A stretch of 64,000 bases of DNA, from NCBI GenBank assembly GCA_050251815.1, contig JBFWMB010000014.1:4311-68310 (forward strand), in the 5' to 3' direction. Below the pieces are notes generated by a model, which saw only the letters and a list, made by a program, of their open reading frames with translations, made no database searches and was not told the DNA's origin. Position numbers and translations under genes: made by a program. Position 1 is the first letter of the stretch. Every line of letters begins with the position of its first letter. This DNA comes from GWE2-40-63 sp050251815. Its GTDB lineage: Bacteria > Bacteroidota > Bacteroidia > Bacteroidales > SZUA-534. Shown here piece after piece: positions 17,600-26,425 of the stretch.

Positions 17600-18781
17600 T
17601 TACATGTTTTCAACAATAATTGCTGTTCCCTGACCGCCACCAATGCAAAGGGTTGCCAAACCGGTGGCCACATTTCTGCGTTTCATTTCGTAAATTAAAG
17701 TTGTCAGGATTCGGGCTCCGGAGGCTCCAATGGGATGACCCAGGGCAATGGCTCCTCCATTTACGTTTACAATTTCGGGATTCATCTTTAAATCGCGAAC
17801 CACCGCAATAGATTGAGCTGCAAATGCTTCGTTGGCCTCAATTAAATCAATATCGTCGATGGTCATGTTGGCTCTCAGTAAAGCCTGACGTGTTGCCGGA
17901 ACCGGACCATAACCCATAATTTTTGGGTCGAGGGCGGCATTGCCATACGATTTAATTTTAACTAAGGGTTTTAAACCCAGTTCGCGTGCTTTATTCAGCG
18001 ACATTACAAGTAACATGGATGCTCCATCGTTAATTCCGGAAGCATTTCCGGCAGTTACCGTTCCGTCTTTTTTGAATGCAGGGCGTAAATTGGCCAGTTT
18101 TTCAGCAGTCATACCCGTTTTAATGAATTCGTCATTTTTAATAATAAGGGTATCACCTTTGCGTTGTGGAATCTCCACGGGAACAATTTCATCGTTGAAT
18201 TTGCCGGCTTTTTGCGCAGCTTCGGCTTTATTTTGGCTGAATGCAGCAAAATTATCCTGTTCTTCGCGGCTGATGTTCCATTGTTCGGCAATGTTTTCAG
18301 CAGTAATCCCCATATGGTAGTTGTTGAAAGCATCGGTCAACCCATCCAGAATCATGCTGTCGGTAATCTGACCATGACCCATACGATAACCAGTGCGGGC
18401 TTTGTCGAGTAGGTAAGGTGCATTGCTCATGCTTTCGGTTCCTCCGGCCAGAATAATGTCAGCATCTCCCAGCATTATAAATTGGGCAGCCATGGATACA
18501 GCCCGAAGTCCGGAACCACATAATTTATTAATAGTCATGGCCGGGCTGGTTTCTGGCAATCCGGCATGAATGGAAATTTGACGACCAATGTTTTGTCCTA
18601 AACCTGCCGAAAGAATATTTCCGACAATGGCTTCGTTTATTTCGTTAGGGTTGATTCCTGCCCGGGTAATAGCTGCTTTAGCAGCAATAGTTCCAAGCTC
18701 AATGGCACTTAAACCTGCTAATCCTCCATTGAAATTTCCAATAGCGGTGCGCGCTGCCGATACAATAACTACTTCTTTCAT
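17600..18781 (-). CDS. atoB: Acetyl-CoA C-acyltransferase (thiolase)
   Basis: A 393-residue thiolase of standard length with all expected motifs: nucleophile Cys88 in NKLCGSGLRAV, NEAFAAQS, His349 in GGAIALGHPIGASGARI and Cys379 in CIGGGQGTA. Family knowledge and length point to acetoacetyl-CoA thiolase, which condenses two acetyl-CoA or cleaves acetoacetyl-CoA; chain-length preference cannot be read. It is the first gene of a minus-strand run with the dehydrogenase, symporter, CoA-transferase and two KAS III genes. The promoter should lie in the 18782-19213 intergenic region shared with a divergent gene. Confidence 0.92.
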   Translation of the reverse strand: MKEVVIVSAARTAIGNFNGGLAGLSAIELGTIAAKAAITRAGINPNEINEAIVGNILSAGLGQNIGRQISIHAGLPETSPAMTINKLCGSGLRAVSMAAQFIMLGDADIILAGGTESMSNAPYLLDKARTGYRMGHGQITDSMILDGLTDAFNNYHMGITAENIAEQWNISREEQDNFAAFSQNKAEAAQKAGKFNDEIVPVEIPQRKGDTLIIKNDEFIKTGMTAEKLANLRPAFKKDGTVTAGNASGINDGASMLLVMSLNKARELGLKPLVKIKSYGNAALDPKIMGYGPVPATRQALLRANMTIDDIDLIEANEAFAAQSIAVVRDLKMNPEIVNVNGGAIALGHPIGASGARILTTLIYEMKRRNVATGLATLCIGGGQGTAIIVENM

Positions 18782-19213
18782 TTATCTTGAATTTTTTGGT
18801 TTCAAATTCTTTCGTACGAAGAAACAGCTTACCAGCTAATCTAGGACAATGGCTTGAAATAATATTGGGGTGGACAAATAATGTCGATTATCAATTGAAA
18901 GATTTTAAATAGTTGGAAAACAGATTATAGAAAATATTGAAACTGGGGTTGACATGTCTTGTTTTTAAATCGATGTTAATTTGATATATGCACTTTTCTG
19001 TTTCGTAATGCTAAATTTTAACAAAAGTTAAACCTGCTGCCGATGTAAGGGAATTTTTTCGTGCCGACTAATCTTTTATACTAAGCTAGGAACAAATCTT
19101 ATTCTGATTAGTTGTTCTATCAACAATTGCCAAAACCTATTCAATTGGCAGTCATGATAAGCATGCGTAACATAATCCTTCCTGCGGGGTCTTTTCCCAA
19201 ACTTAACTTAAAA
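18782..19213. other. Divergent intergenic region between the thiolase and DUF5694 genes
   Basis: A 432-bp AT-rich region that must hold promoters for two divergent genes. I find no exact TAnnTTTG box on either strand. The reading frame open from 19112 lacks coding character before the signal peptide at 19214. A small inverted repeat, TTTAAC/GTTAAA, lies around 19017-19031. I see no RNA gene. Confidence 0.5.
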
Positions 19214-20056
19214 ATGATGAAAAACTTACTAATCCTGGTTCTCACTTTTTGTCTTATGGAACATGCCATCGGGCAGCAACCCGGGAACCAAACACAAATT
19301 ATGACCCTGGGTGTGTTTCACTTTGCCTTTCCTAATCTGGATGCCGTTAAAACCTTAAAGAAAGATCAGATTTCAGTATTCGATGAGCCCTATCAATCCG
19401 AGATTAAAGCCATTGCCGATGCCCTAAGTGCCTACAAACCTACCCACATGGCCATTGAACTTACCCCCGATCAACAAGTCCGCATTGACTCGCTTTACGC
19501 TTTATACCAGGCCGATAAATTCGATTTGCAGCGCAGCGAGGTCTTTCAGCTGGCTTTTAGAATTGGTAAAAAAGCAAAAGTACCTGCTATTTATTGTGTG
19601 AACGATTGGGGCCGACATTACGATAATGTGCAGGAATTATTTACCGACAGCATTCGCAGTGCCCGCTTGGAAGAATATTACTTGAATTCACCCGATTCGG
19701 TTTATGGCGCTTCCGGCGAAGCCAAAAAGGTAAGCAATATGGCAGATGAATTGATAAGCTTAAACAATCCGGAAGCAATAAAAGAACGTTTAGCCATCTA
19801 TTTACTAAACCCCTTTAAATACGAAGAGCAGGCAGGCGACTTTACCGGGGTGGATTTTGAAACCGGACGATGGTTTAATCGCAACCTGCGTATTTTCAGA
19901 AATATTCAACGGATACCCCATAAACCAGGCGATAGAATTTTATTAATTATTGGTCGCGAACACCTGAATCTTTTAAACCCCTTTTTCGAAGTATCGAAAG
20001 AATTTGAATGGGTTTCACCCTTGCCTTATCTGGAATCCTGCCAGCAGGTTGATTGA
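19214..20056 (+). CDS. Exported DUF5694-like protein
   Basis: I choose the ATG at 19214 (19217 is equally possible), giving about 280 residues with a signal peptide MMKNLLILVLTFCLMEHAIG. The mature part begins IMTLGVFHFAFPNLD and contains KPTHMAIELTPDQQ, YCVNDWGRHYDN and RILLIIGREHLNLL. This is the pattern of the DUF5694 family, which is distantly like the TraB/ChaN type with conserved His and Glu residues near the strands. The role is unknown; a metal-binding or proteolytic function has been suggested for related folds. The gene stands alone, followed by a 600-bp repeat-rich spacer. Confidence 0.7.
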   Translation: MMKNLLILVLTFCLMEHAIGQQPGNQTQIMTLGVFHFAFPNLDAVKTLKKDQISVFDEPYQSEIKAIADALSAYKPTHMAIELTPDQQVRIDSLYALYQADKFDLQRSEVFQLAFRIGKKAKVPAIYCVNDWGRHYDNVQELFTDSIRSARLEEYYLNSPDSVYGASGEAKKVSNMADELISLNNPEAIKERLAIYLLNPFKYEEQAGDFTGVDFETGRWFNRNLRIFRNIQRIPHKPGDRILLIIGREHLNLLNPFFEVSKEFEWVSPLPYLESCQQVD

Positions 20057-20189
20057 TTATAGGCTTTATTCCGCCAAGCCACAAACAGAATAGTACACTG
20101 ATTTATTTAGAAAGTACTTAGAGTGACTAAAGTACTTAAAGTGACTAAAGTTGGCGGAGCTGGATTTGGATTTATCTGTGTTATCCTGA

Positions 20190-20212
20190 TAGCGTCTAAA
20201 ATCCGCATGTCT
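20190..20212. repeat. Second copy of the TAGCGTCTAAA...ATGTCT word
   Basis: It shares TAGCGTCTAAA and a following ATGTCT with 6356-6377. It lies at the left side of the repeat-rich spacer, so the two sites may belong to one dispersed intergenic repeat family. Confidence 0.35.
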
Positions 20213-20232
20213 TGTTTTAGTTTATTGATACT

Positions 20233-20306
20233 CATGGTGTGAGTATTTTACCAACATCACCAAAACGATCAATCTAAACTATTACTATCCAACAACTCAC
20301 ACCGTG
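20233..20306. repeat. Imperfect inverted repeat in the spacer
   Basis: CATGGTGTGAGT (20233-20244) pairs with ACTCACACCGTG (20295-20306) with one mismatch in 12 and a 50-base loop. The function is unknown; it may be the edge signature of a small non-autonomous repeat. Confidence 0.45.
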
Positions 20307-20653
20307 ACTTACGGAATCAAGGAGCGATCAGGAGTGGTGAATTTTCCACCGCCGTCTTTAGTCTCAAATCTAATGTCTTGTATCTTTAGTCTCTTTATCC
20401 ACTCTTCACTTTTCACTTTTCACTTTTCACGCTTCACTATATACCCTTTTAAACCACTGAGTCTAAAATCTAGTCTCTAATCTCTAAACGCTAATCTCTC
20501 TTTGCCACCTTCTTAAGTCTTAAGTCTTAGGTCTTGTGTCTTTAGTCTATTGTCTATAGTCTTTAGTCTATTCTCTCAATTAATTATTACTTTTGAACCC
20601 TAAGCATTCAGGGTGTCTTTTAACATTACCCAAAACCTTTAAATGCCTGAATT

Positions 20654-21796
20654 ATGAGCGAAGCTGTTTATCTCGATTACAACGCCACCACGCCGGTCGA
20701 CCCGGAAGTGCTCAACGAAATATTGCCTTACCTGCAAACGCACTTCGGAAATCCCTCAAGTGCATACGCCATGGGGCAGGCGAATAAAGAGGCCATAAAC
20801 AAGGCAAGGCAGCAGGTTGCCACACTTATTAATGCCGCACCTGACGAGATTTATTTTACCAGTTGTGCTACCGAGTCAAACAACCTGGCCATTCAGGGAG
20901 TGGCCCTGGCTAATCGCGATAAAGGAAAGCATATAATCACCTCATCCACCGAGCATCCCGCAGTAATTGAAGTGTGCAAACACCTCGAAACGCAGGGTTT
21001 CGAAGTTTCTTACCTTCCGGTCGATGCCAACGGACGGGTGCAACCCGAAGTGCTCAACAAGGCTATTCGAACAGATACAATTTTGGTTTCCATCATGCTG
21101 GCCAATAACGAAGTGGGAACCCTTCAACCCATTAAAGAACTGGCAGCCATAGCCCGGCAGCATAAGGTAATATTTCATACCGATGCCGCCCAGGCCCTGG
21201 GCAAAATTGAAACCAACGTGCAGCAGCTTGGGGTCGATTTATTAAGCATTGCCGGACACAAATTGTATGCTCCCAAAGGAATAGGGGCCTTGTATGTGAA
21301 AAAGGGAACCCCCATTAAACCCCTGCTTTACGGAGCCAGTCAGGAAAACGGTTTACGGCCCGGAACCGAAAATGTAGCCTATATGGTAGCCTTGGGTAAA
21401 GCCTGTGAAATTGCTGGCCGCGATTTCACCAGGAATGTAAGTATCATGCGTACCACTAAAGAACGTTTATTCGATGGTTTAAGAAGCCATTTGGGGGATA
21501 AGCTTACCGTAAACGGAGAATCGGCTTCAACGCTGCCCAATACGCTCAGTGTGGCTTTTAAAGGCGTCGATGCGCATGCCCTGGCTGCTTCAATCAGCGA
21601 TGAAGTATTACTGGCAACCGGTTCGGCTTGCCATGCCCATTCCATTGAACCTTCGGCGGTTCTAAAAGCAATGAAGGTAGATGCAGCCACGGCTTTATCC
21701 ACAGTGCGCATCTCCACCGGAAAACACACAACCTTCGAAGATATTGATATGGCGGTTGAGGTAATCGTTAAAAAGGTAAAACTTTTTAATCAGTGA
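20654..21796 (+). CDS. Cysteine desulfurase (NifS/IscS type)
   Basis: A 380-residue PLP enzyme of class V aminotransferase fold that moves sulfur from L-cysteine for Fe-S clusters or other thiolation. It starts with YLDYNATTPVDPEV, has the cofactor Lys203 in SIAGHKLYAPKG, His101 in STEHPAV and the persulfide Cys326 in ATGSACHAHSIEPSAVL. The usual FTSGATESNN is FTSCATESNN here, placing a second Cys (Cys71) near the PLP pocket. No scaffold protein (IscU or NifU) gene is adjacent, so which sulfur pathway it serves is open. A 600-bp repeat-rich spacer lies upstream. Confidence 0.92.
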   Translation: MSEAVYLDYNATTPVDPEVLNEILPYLQTHFGNPSSAYAMGQANKEAINKARQQVATLINAAPDEIYFTSCATESNNLAIQGVALANRDKGKHIITSSTEHPAVIEVCKHLETQGFEVSYLPVDANGRVQPEVLNKAIRTDTILVSIMLANNEVGTLQPIKELAAIARQHKVIFHTDAAQALGKIETNVQQLGVDLLSIAGHKLYAPKGIGALYVKKGTPIKPLLYGASQENGLRPGTENVAYMVALGKACEIAGRDFTRNVSIMRTTKERLFDGLRSHLGDKLTVNGESASTLPNTLSVAFKGVDAHALAASISDEVLLATGSACHAHSIEPSAVLKAMKVDAATALSTVRISTGKHTTFEDIDMAVEVIVKKVKLFNQ

Positions 21797-21958
21797 GACT
21801 GTAATCTCAGCTAATAAACTCAGTTCCTCAAACTTTGGCGCGCTTATATTTATCGTTCCTTTCAATGTACTTTGTTGGCATGCTAAAAGTAATTGATTCA
21901 GAAAAATATCTCCGGGCAGTAGCCTTGAGGATAATTCATTTAAGAAGTTTGTAGTTTA

Positions 21959-22549
21959 TTATTTAACCGGATGTTTAAAGTGAATAAGTTTTGTCTGCCC
22001 GGTGAAAGTGATTCCCGATTCCAATTGAACTACAGCTTCAAAAACCACATCGTTCGGAACCAAAGAGTAATCGCTCAGTTCCAGTTGAAAACCATCGTGC
22101 CATTCTTCCCGGATTTGCATAAATTCTTCAAGCCCCAGTAAATTGCTGTTGTATCCGTGAATTGAGAACCACGATGTGGCATTTATCTTTTCCGGGTTGT
22201 TTGGGTTAAAGGCATAAATTTCCAACGTTTTGATTGGGTCAGGGTACAAATAGGTGTCTCCGTCGCAACTTAGTGCAAAAGCGGTCTTAAACCGGGGTAT
22301 GGCCTTTTTCCATGTGGCAGCAATTTGTTTCCATTCAAAATTTACCACAACAGTTAATCCAAAGGCATTTTTATAGACACTGTCGCTTACTTCGCTGGGA
22401 TAAAAACCCGCTGTATTGATTGCAGTAATGGAGACATCAGTGTAAATGTTCTCAAATACTCCGGGATCGGGGCAACGGAAGATGCAACTGGGTATAAGTT
22501 GCAAAAGAAAAACAAGTAGCAAAAGAAAAAAAGATTTCTTCACCATCAT
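21959..22549 (-). CDS. Lipoprotein, DUF5034-like
   Basis: A 196-residue protein with signal peptide and lipobox (LIPSCIF) followed by a conserved-looking CPDPGVFENIYTDVSIT segment. The rest is beta-rich with TAFALSCDGDTYLYPDPIKTLEIYAF and an EEWHDGFQLELSDY segment. It resembles the DUF5034 lipoproteins of Bacteroidota, whose role is unknown. It is the last gene of a tight seven-gene minus-strand run (8 bp after the gene before it), so it is probably an envelope component co-expressed with the proteases of that run. Confidence 0.65.
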   Translation of the reverse strand: MMVKKSFFLLLLVFLLQLIPSCIFRCPDPGVFENIYTDVSITAINTAGFYPSEVSDSVYKNAFGLTVVVNFEWKQIAATWKKAIPRFKTAFALSCDGDTYLYPDPIKTLEIYAFNPNNPEKINATSWFSIHGYNSNLLGLEEFMQIREEWHDGFQLELSDYSLVPNDVVFEAVVQLESGITFTGQTKLIHFKHPVK

Positions 22550-22557
22550 TAGTTTTT

Positions 22558-23376
22558 TTAGCCTTGAATAATAGTACCTGTTTCATGGTTTAGTTCCGAG
22601 CCAAACAGGCTGTGGGGAATCGAGAAAATAATAAGGGTAACTAAAGCGGCTATAATAATCCACCGGAAGTTGGCTTGGTTGCGGTTTTTATAGGCCGCAA
22701 AAATCCAGAAAATAAAAGCTATCAGTGTTTTGTTGTCAGTTAGGTCATAGCCAAAAGGCACTCCGGTCCATAGTTCACCAAAAGCATGCAGTTGAACCAG
22801 GGGACCAAAGATCATTCCTCCAAGTGTTAGCATACCTAAAGTGATAAAAGTATATAGCCGGGCACCAGGGCGACGGGCCAGTGCCAGTAATGCAGTAAAA
22901 TTGGCCAGCAGCATGGCTAAAAATATGGCAATAATATGAGGAATCAGAATAGGATCGGGTACAGCGCCTTTAAAACGAACAATTACATGCATGGGCTCTG
23001 AGGGGGTGAGTGTTTTACCCGTTTTATAAAAAGTAAGTTTGTATTCAACCTTTCCAGCCGGTGGCTGCATGGGAAGCTGCCCAATTAGCTGGTCTCCTTT
23101 TCGTAACAGCGAATCTTTCTGCCAACTTTCGTTGGTTGGGAAACGCCGGTATTCCAGAAAAGCGTAAATGCTGGAATCGGGCAGGGGAAACTCAAGGATA
23201 AGGTCGCCGGTGCTTTCGGCACTGCGAACCAGTTTCAGTTCATATTTTTGCCCGCCATCATTCAGACTGATTTTTTTGGGATAGGTGGGGCCTGTCACCC
23301 GCTGATAAATGGCAGCACTTAGCGTTATCAGCAAGGCGATTATCCAAAATAAGGCTGTCATTAGTTGTTTTTTCAT
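22558..23376 (-). CDS. Membrane protein of unknown function
   Basis: A 272-residue protein with an N-terminal transmembrane anchor (about 5-25). A periplasmic beta-rich domain of about 120 residues follows (LNDGGQKYELKLVRS, AGKVEYKLTFYKTGKTL), then four transmembrane helices in the C-terminal half (IPHIIAIFLAMLLANFTALLAL, LYTFITLGMLTLGGMIFGPL, TLIAFIFWIFAAY, WIIIAALVTLIIFSIP). I do not recognise the family. The adjoining CPBP protease gene (4-bp gap) suggests a shared membrane role. Confidence 0.7.
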   Translation of the reverse strand: MKKQLMTALFWIIALLITLSAAIYQRVTGPTYPKKISLNDGGQKYELKLVRSAESTGDLILEFPLPDSSIYAFLEYRRFPTNESWQKDSLLRKGDQLIGQLPMQPPAGKVEYKLTFYKTGKTLTPSEPMHVIVRFKGAVPDPILIPHIIAIFLAMLLANFTALLALARRPGARLYTFITLGMLTLGGMIFGPLVQLHAFGELWTGVPFGYDLTDNKTLIAFIFWIFAAYKNRNQANFRWIIIAALVTLIIFSIPHSLFGSELNHETGTIIQG

Positions 23377-23380
23377 GGTA

Positions 23381-24178
23381 TTATTGATTTTGAATAAGGT
23401 TGCAGTTTTCTTTAAAATAATTTTGTATCCATTTAAATGATGCCCAGCATACTACAAGAGCTATAAGTAGTGAGAAAACATAAAGGGGTCCACCGCCCAA
23501 CAGTTCGCTAAAACTGGTGTTGATGTCCTGAAAACGATAGCCCACATAAAAACTGAACGAGTTGTTTACAAAATGAATGAACACACCTGGCCATACCGAT
23601 TGAGTTTTCCAATAAATCCATCCGATAAACAAACCGATGATAAAGGCCGGAACAAATTGCCAGGGATTCAAATGGATTACACCAAAAATAACAGCCGACC
23701 AGATAATGGCTTTTTTTGCCTGATAACGTTGCAACAGCCCTTTCAGAATCAAGCCTCTGAAAATAAATTCTTCCAAAATGGGAGCGGCAATTCCTACCGT
23801 AAGGTAGCCTTTCAGGTCAAGACTAATCATTCCCGAAAACAAATCTTCGAAGTATTTGGGCATGGGAATTAAACTCACCAGCGCTTCGGTTAAAAACAAG
23901 AGCGAAAGAATGGCAGGCAGTAAAATCAGGTACGCTGAGAATGGCAATTTATTCGTGTCAAGACGATCAATTTGCCAAAGGAAGCGCACTACAAAAAAGA
24001 AGGATCCAAACGAGAGTAGGTAATTCAACAAAATGGAATAATCACTGATTAAGGGAACAAAACGCACCAGCAAGTTTATGAGCAAGCCTGAGAGCAGCGT
24101 AAGCAAAATGGCAATAAATAAAAGAATTAAGGTTTGCCCAAAGGGCGACATATCTTTGGCATCAAATTGATTTTCCAT
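23381..24178 (-). CDS. CPBP-family intramembrane metalloprotease
   Basis: A 265-residue polytopic protein with about eight helices. It carries the CPBP (CAAX/bacteriocin-processing) signature: the paired glutamates in PILEEFIFRGLILKG, the first histidine in VIFGVIHLNPWQFV, and a final His/Asn motif in GVFIHFVNNSFSFY. These residues bind the zinc in Rce1-like proteases. The substrate is unknown; bacterial members process membrane peptides or act on lipid-anchored proteins. It lies between an M28 peptidase gene (9-bp gap) and a membrane protein gene (4-bp gap) in a likely operon. Confidence 0.88.
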   Translation of the reverse strand: MENQFDAKDMSPFGQTLILLFIAILLTLLSGLLINLLVRFVPLISDYSILLNYLLSFGSFFFVVRFLWQIDRLDTNKLPFSAYLILLPAILSLLFLTEALVSLIPMPKYFEDLFSGMISLDLKGYLTVGIAAPILEEFIFRGLILKGLLQRYQAKKAIIWSAVIFGVIHLNPWQFVPAFIIGLFIGWIYWKTQSVWPGVFIHFVNNSFSFYVGYRFQDINTSFSELLGGGPLYVFSLLIALVVCWASFKWIQNYFKENCNLIQNQ

Positions 24179-24187
24179 TCAAATAAT

Positions 24188-25966
24188 TTACAAGAGGATT
24201 AAAACTACTTCTTTTTTGTGATTCCGTTCAAACTCAACCACAGCGGTTGTTCCTGTTTTGAGTTTGGCCATCCGGTACATGTAATCGTAAATATTGGTAA
24301 CCGGTTCTCCGTTTATGCTGGTTATTTTATCGCCTTTCAACAAACCGTTTTTGTCGGCAAGTCCTCCGGGACGCACTCCATCAATACCCAGTCCGTTTTT
24401 TTGAACACCGTTCATGTCGGGGATAATACCCAGGGTAATTTTTAAACGGGTTCTTCGTTGACTACCCTGGGGCAGTCCGGTACTTTGAAAAGTAAGACTG
24501 TTGGTGTCGGCAACCAGCGAACCAATCAGGCGGGTGCTGTAATGCAAAAGTTCGGCTTCTTTGCTGGTATCAATTTTATCGATATCATCAATCGGAGTAT
24601 GGTAATCTTCGTGAGCACCGGTACTTAAAAACAAAACAGGAATATCTAGCGCGTAAAACGAAGCATGGTCGCTGGGACCATATCCGTCTGGATTGGGTGT
24701 TACATTAAATGCCGGCTGATGCACGGCAAGCAGCGAATCAAACTCGGTGGCTGTTCCGGTTCCGCCTACTGTAATGCCAATGCTGTCGGCTTTCATCCGG
24801 CCAATCATATCAAAGTTTATCATGACCGAGATTTGCTCTTTGGGAACCGGCAGGTTTTGTGTAAAATATTTGGAGCCTAATATGCCCATTTCTTCACCAT
24901 CGAAAGCAACAAAAATCAGGTTCTTTTTCAAGGTATCGCTTTTTGCTGCAAAGTATCCGGCCAGCTCAATAATTCCGGCCACACCCGATGCATTGTCGTC
25001 GGCACCGTTGTGTACAGCTACCGTATCGGGTTGCCGCGACGAAACGCCTTTGCCACCCATTCCCAGATGATCAAAATGGGCTCCAATCACTACATATTTG
25101 GCATCGGGAACTTTTGAATGAATGGCAAATACCACATTCGAAGCCTGCACCGTATCGTGTATTACATCGGTTTTTGCTGAAACCTGAGTTTTGGTACGGA
25201 TAATCACAGGACTTTTTTTGTCCATTATATTTTTTTCAAGAGCTTCGATACGTTCAGTTCCGGCCAGAATTTTATTGGCAACAGCTCTGGTAATGCTAAT
25301 CAATGGAATGCCTGCATCGCTCAGGTTTTGATCGTAATTTAATTCCAGTGGTTTATCGGTTTTTGATGTTGACACTCCGTTTACAAAAAGCACTCCTGCT
25401 GCTCCTTTATCCTTGGCCAGTGTTGCTTTTACCCTATCGCTTGCAAAAGGAATAAACGCACTTTCCATGTTTTCAGGTTCCGGATCTTCGCGTAAAAGCA
25501 TTACCCATTTACCAGTCACATCAATCATGGCGTAATCGTTCCACTTCAGGTTTTCGTTTTCAATCTCAAAACCGTAGCCGGCAAAAACAACCCGGGAACT
25601 TAATTCCGCGTTGGCAGAAAAAGCCAGGGGAAGGTAGTCGGTACCCATAATCAGGGTGTCGTTGTTAAGCACCATGTAATTTTTCTCACCCGCTGAGCAT
25701 CCCGTGGTAACGGTAAAATGTTGAAATCCCTCATCACAAAGCGGCTTAAGTCCGTAATTGATAAACTGCTGTTGAATGTAGGCACTCGCCAATCTACCTC
25801 CGGCACTTCCGGGTAACCTTCCCTGTAAACTATCTGATGCCAGATAGGCAATGTGCTCATAAATTTCGTCGGCAGATATGGCTGGATTTTTTTTAATTTT
25901 CTGACTGCAAAAAGTTAGCAGTAAAATGCTGCTGAATACAATAACTGTCAAAATAATTTTCTTCAT
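24188..25966 (-). CDS. M28-family zinc aminopeptidase lipoprotein with PDZ domain
   Basis: A 592-residue protein with a lipobox (LLLTFCSQK), so it is exported and membrane-anchored. The peptidase core has all M28 metal and catalytic motifs: GAHFDHLG, NGADDNASGVAGI, VAFDGEEMGILGS, NFDMIGRM and HTPIDDIDKID. A protease-associated-type domain seems inserted in the N-terminal half (KGAAGVLFVNG). The last 90 residues are a PDZ-like domain (GPPG-like LADKNGLLKGDKITSINGEPV). It should trim peptides in the periplasm or at the surface. It lies second after the acetyltransferase gene in a seven-gene run with very short gaps. Confidence 0.9.
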   Translation of the reverse strand: MKKIILTVIVFSSILLLTFCSQKIKKNPAISADEIYEHIAYLASDSLQGRLPGSAGGRLASAYIQQQFINYGLKPLCDEGFQHFTVTTGCSAGEKNYMVLNNDTLIMGTDYLPLAFSANAELSSRVVFAGYGFEIENENLKWNDYAMIDVTGKWVMLLREDPEPENMESAFIPFASDRVKATLAKDKGAAGVLFVNGVSTSKTDKPLELNYDQNLSDAGIPLISITRAVANKILAGTERIEALEKNIMDKKSPVIIRTKTQVSAKTDVIHDTVQASNVVFAIHSKVPDAKYVVIGAHFDHLGMGGKGVSSRQPDTVAVHNGADDNASGVAGIIELAGYFAAKSDTLKKNLIFVAFDGEEMGILGSKYFTQNLPVPKEQISVMINFDMIGRMKADSIGITVGGTGTATEFDSLLAVHQPAFNVTPNPDGYGPSDHASFYALDIPVLFLSTGAHEDYHTPIDDIDKIDTSKEAELLHYSTRLIGSLVADTNSLTFQSTGLPQGSQRRTRLKITLGIIPDMNGVQKNGLGIDGVRPGGLADKNGLLKGDKITSINGEPVTNIYDYMYRMAKLKTGTTAVVEFERNHKKEVVLILL

Positions 25967-25975
25967 ATTTTTAGT

Positions 25976-26413
25976 TTAAAAGGTAATTTCGTTTGGTTTT
26001 CGGATAATAAATACCAGATAATCGCCCAGGTAGGTAAACCCGGCTTTTTTATATAAATTCAAAGCTGGCAGGTTGTCACGATGCACTTCGAGCTTAATCT
26101 GCCGGTTCATTTTTTTGGCAAACTCCAGCGATTTCTTTAGTAAAGGTTTCGATAAGCCTTGCTTTTGGTATTCGGGTTTTATACCAAAGTGATGCAGGTA
26201 TAGCCGACGGCCATCATTGGTAATCCACGAAGTTCCAATGAGTTCGTTTTCGGGTTCCGTTTTCATCACATACAAAACACCCCCAAGCGCCAGGGTTTCA
26301 GTAATGGTTTGCTGGTTATCACCCCGTGCTGCATTACCTAATCCGGTGCTAATCCACAGGGCTTCCAGCGCTTCATAATCGGAGGACTGATAAGTTGTTA
26401 TGATGTAATTCAA
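25976..26413 (-). CDS. GNAT-family N-acetyltransferase
   Basis: A 145-residue single-domain GNAT protein. It shows the acceptor-side helix DYEALEALWISTGLG, the acetyl-CoA-binding motif IKPEYQKQGLSKPLLKKSLEFAKK (Q/RxxGxG/S type), and the late strand-helix HRDNLPALNLYKKAGFTYLG. The substrate cannot be predicted. It lies between the NfeD-like gene (12-bp gap) and the M28 peptidase gene (9-bp gap), so it is co-transcribed, but its link to membrane proteolysis is not obvious. Confidence 0.88.
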   Translation of the reverse strand: MNYIITTYQSSDYEALEALWISTGLGNAARGDNQQTITETLALGGVLYVMKTEPENELIGTSWITNDGRRLYLHHFGIKPEYQKQGLSKPLLKKSLEFAKKMNRQIKLEVHRDNLPALNLYKKAGFTYLGDYLVFIIRKPNEITF

Positions 26414-26425
26414 TGCTGTGAAAGT

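Larger units (their letters stand above)
20057..20653. repeat. Repeat-rich, low-complexity spacer
   Basis: This 597-bp gap has no plausible gene. It holds a tandem 18-bp repeat, AGTACTTA(G/A)AGTGACTAA, at 20113-20148, and three perfect tandem copies of TTTTCAC at 20410-20430. It also has four copies of TCTTTAGTCT (20355-20364, 20383-20392, 20539-20548, 20560-20569), two of them inside a 13-bp repeat. Related words (TCTAATCTCTAA, TCTTAAGTCT) fill most of the last 250 bp. It looks like a degenerate family of pyrimidine-rich words expanded by slippage or recombination. Confidence 0.8.

Noticed and set aside
17581..17673. Longer start of the SDR gene
   Set aside because: The extension overlaps the thiolase 3' end and reads as the thiolase shadow; the ATG at 17580 opens the normal SDR fold.
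20100..20590. CRISPR array
   Set aside because: The repeated words are too short (7-18 bp), irregularly spaced and without unique spacers of constant length.
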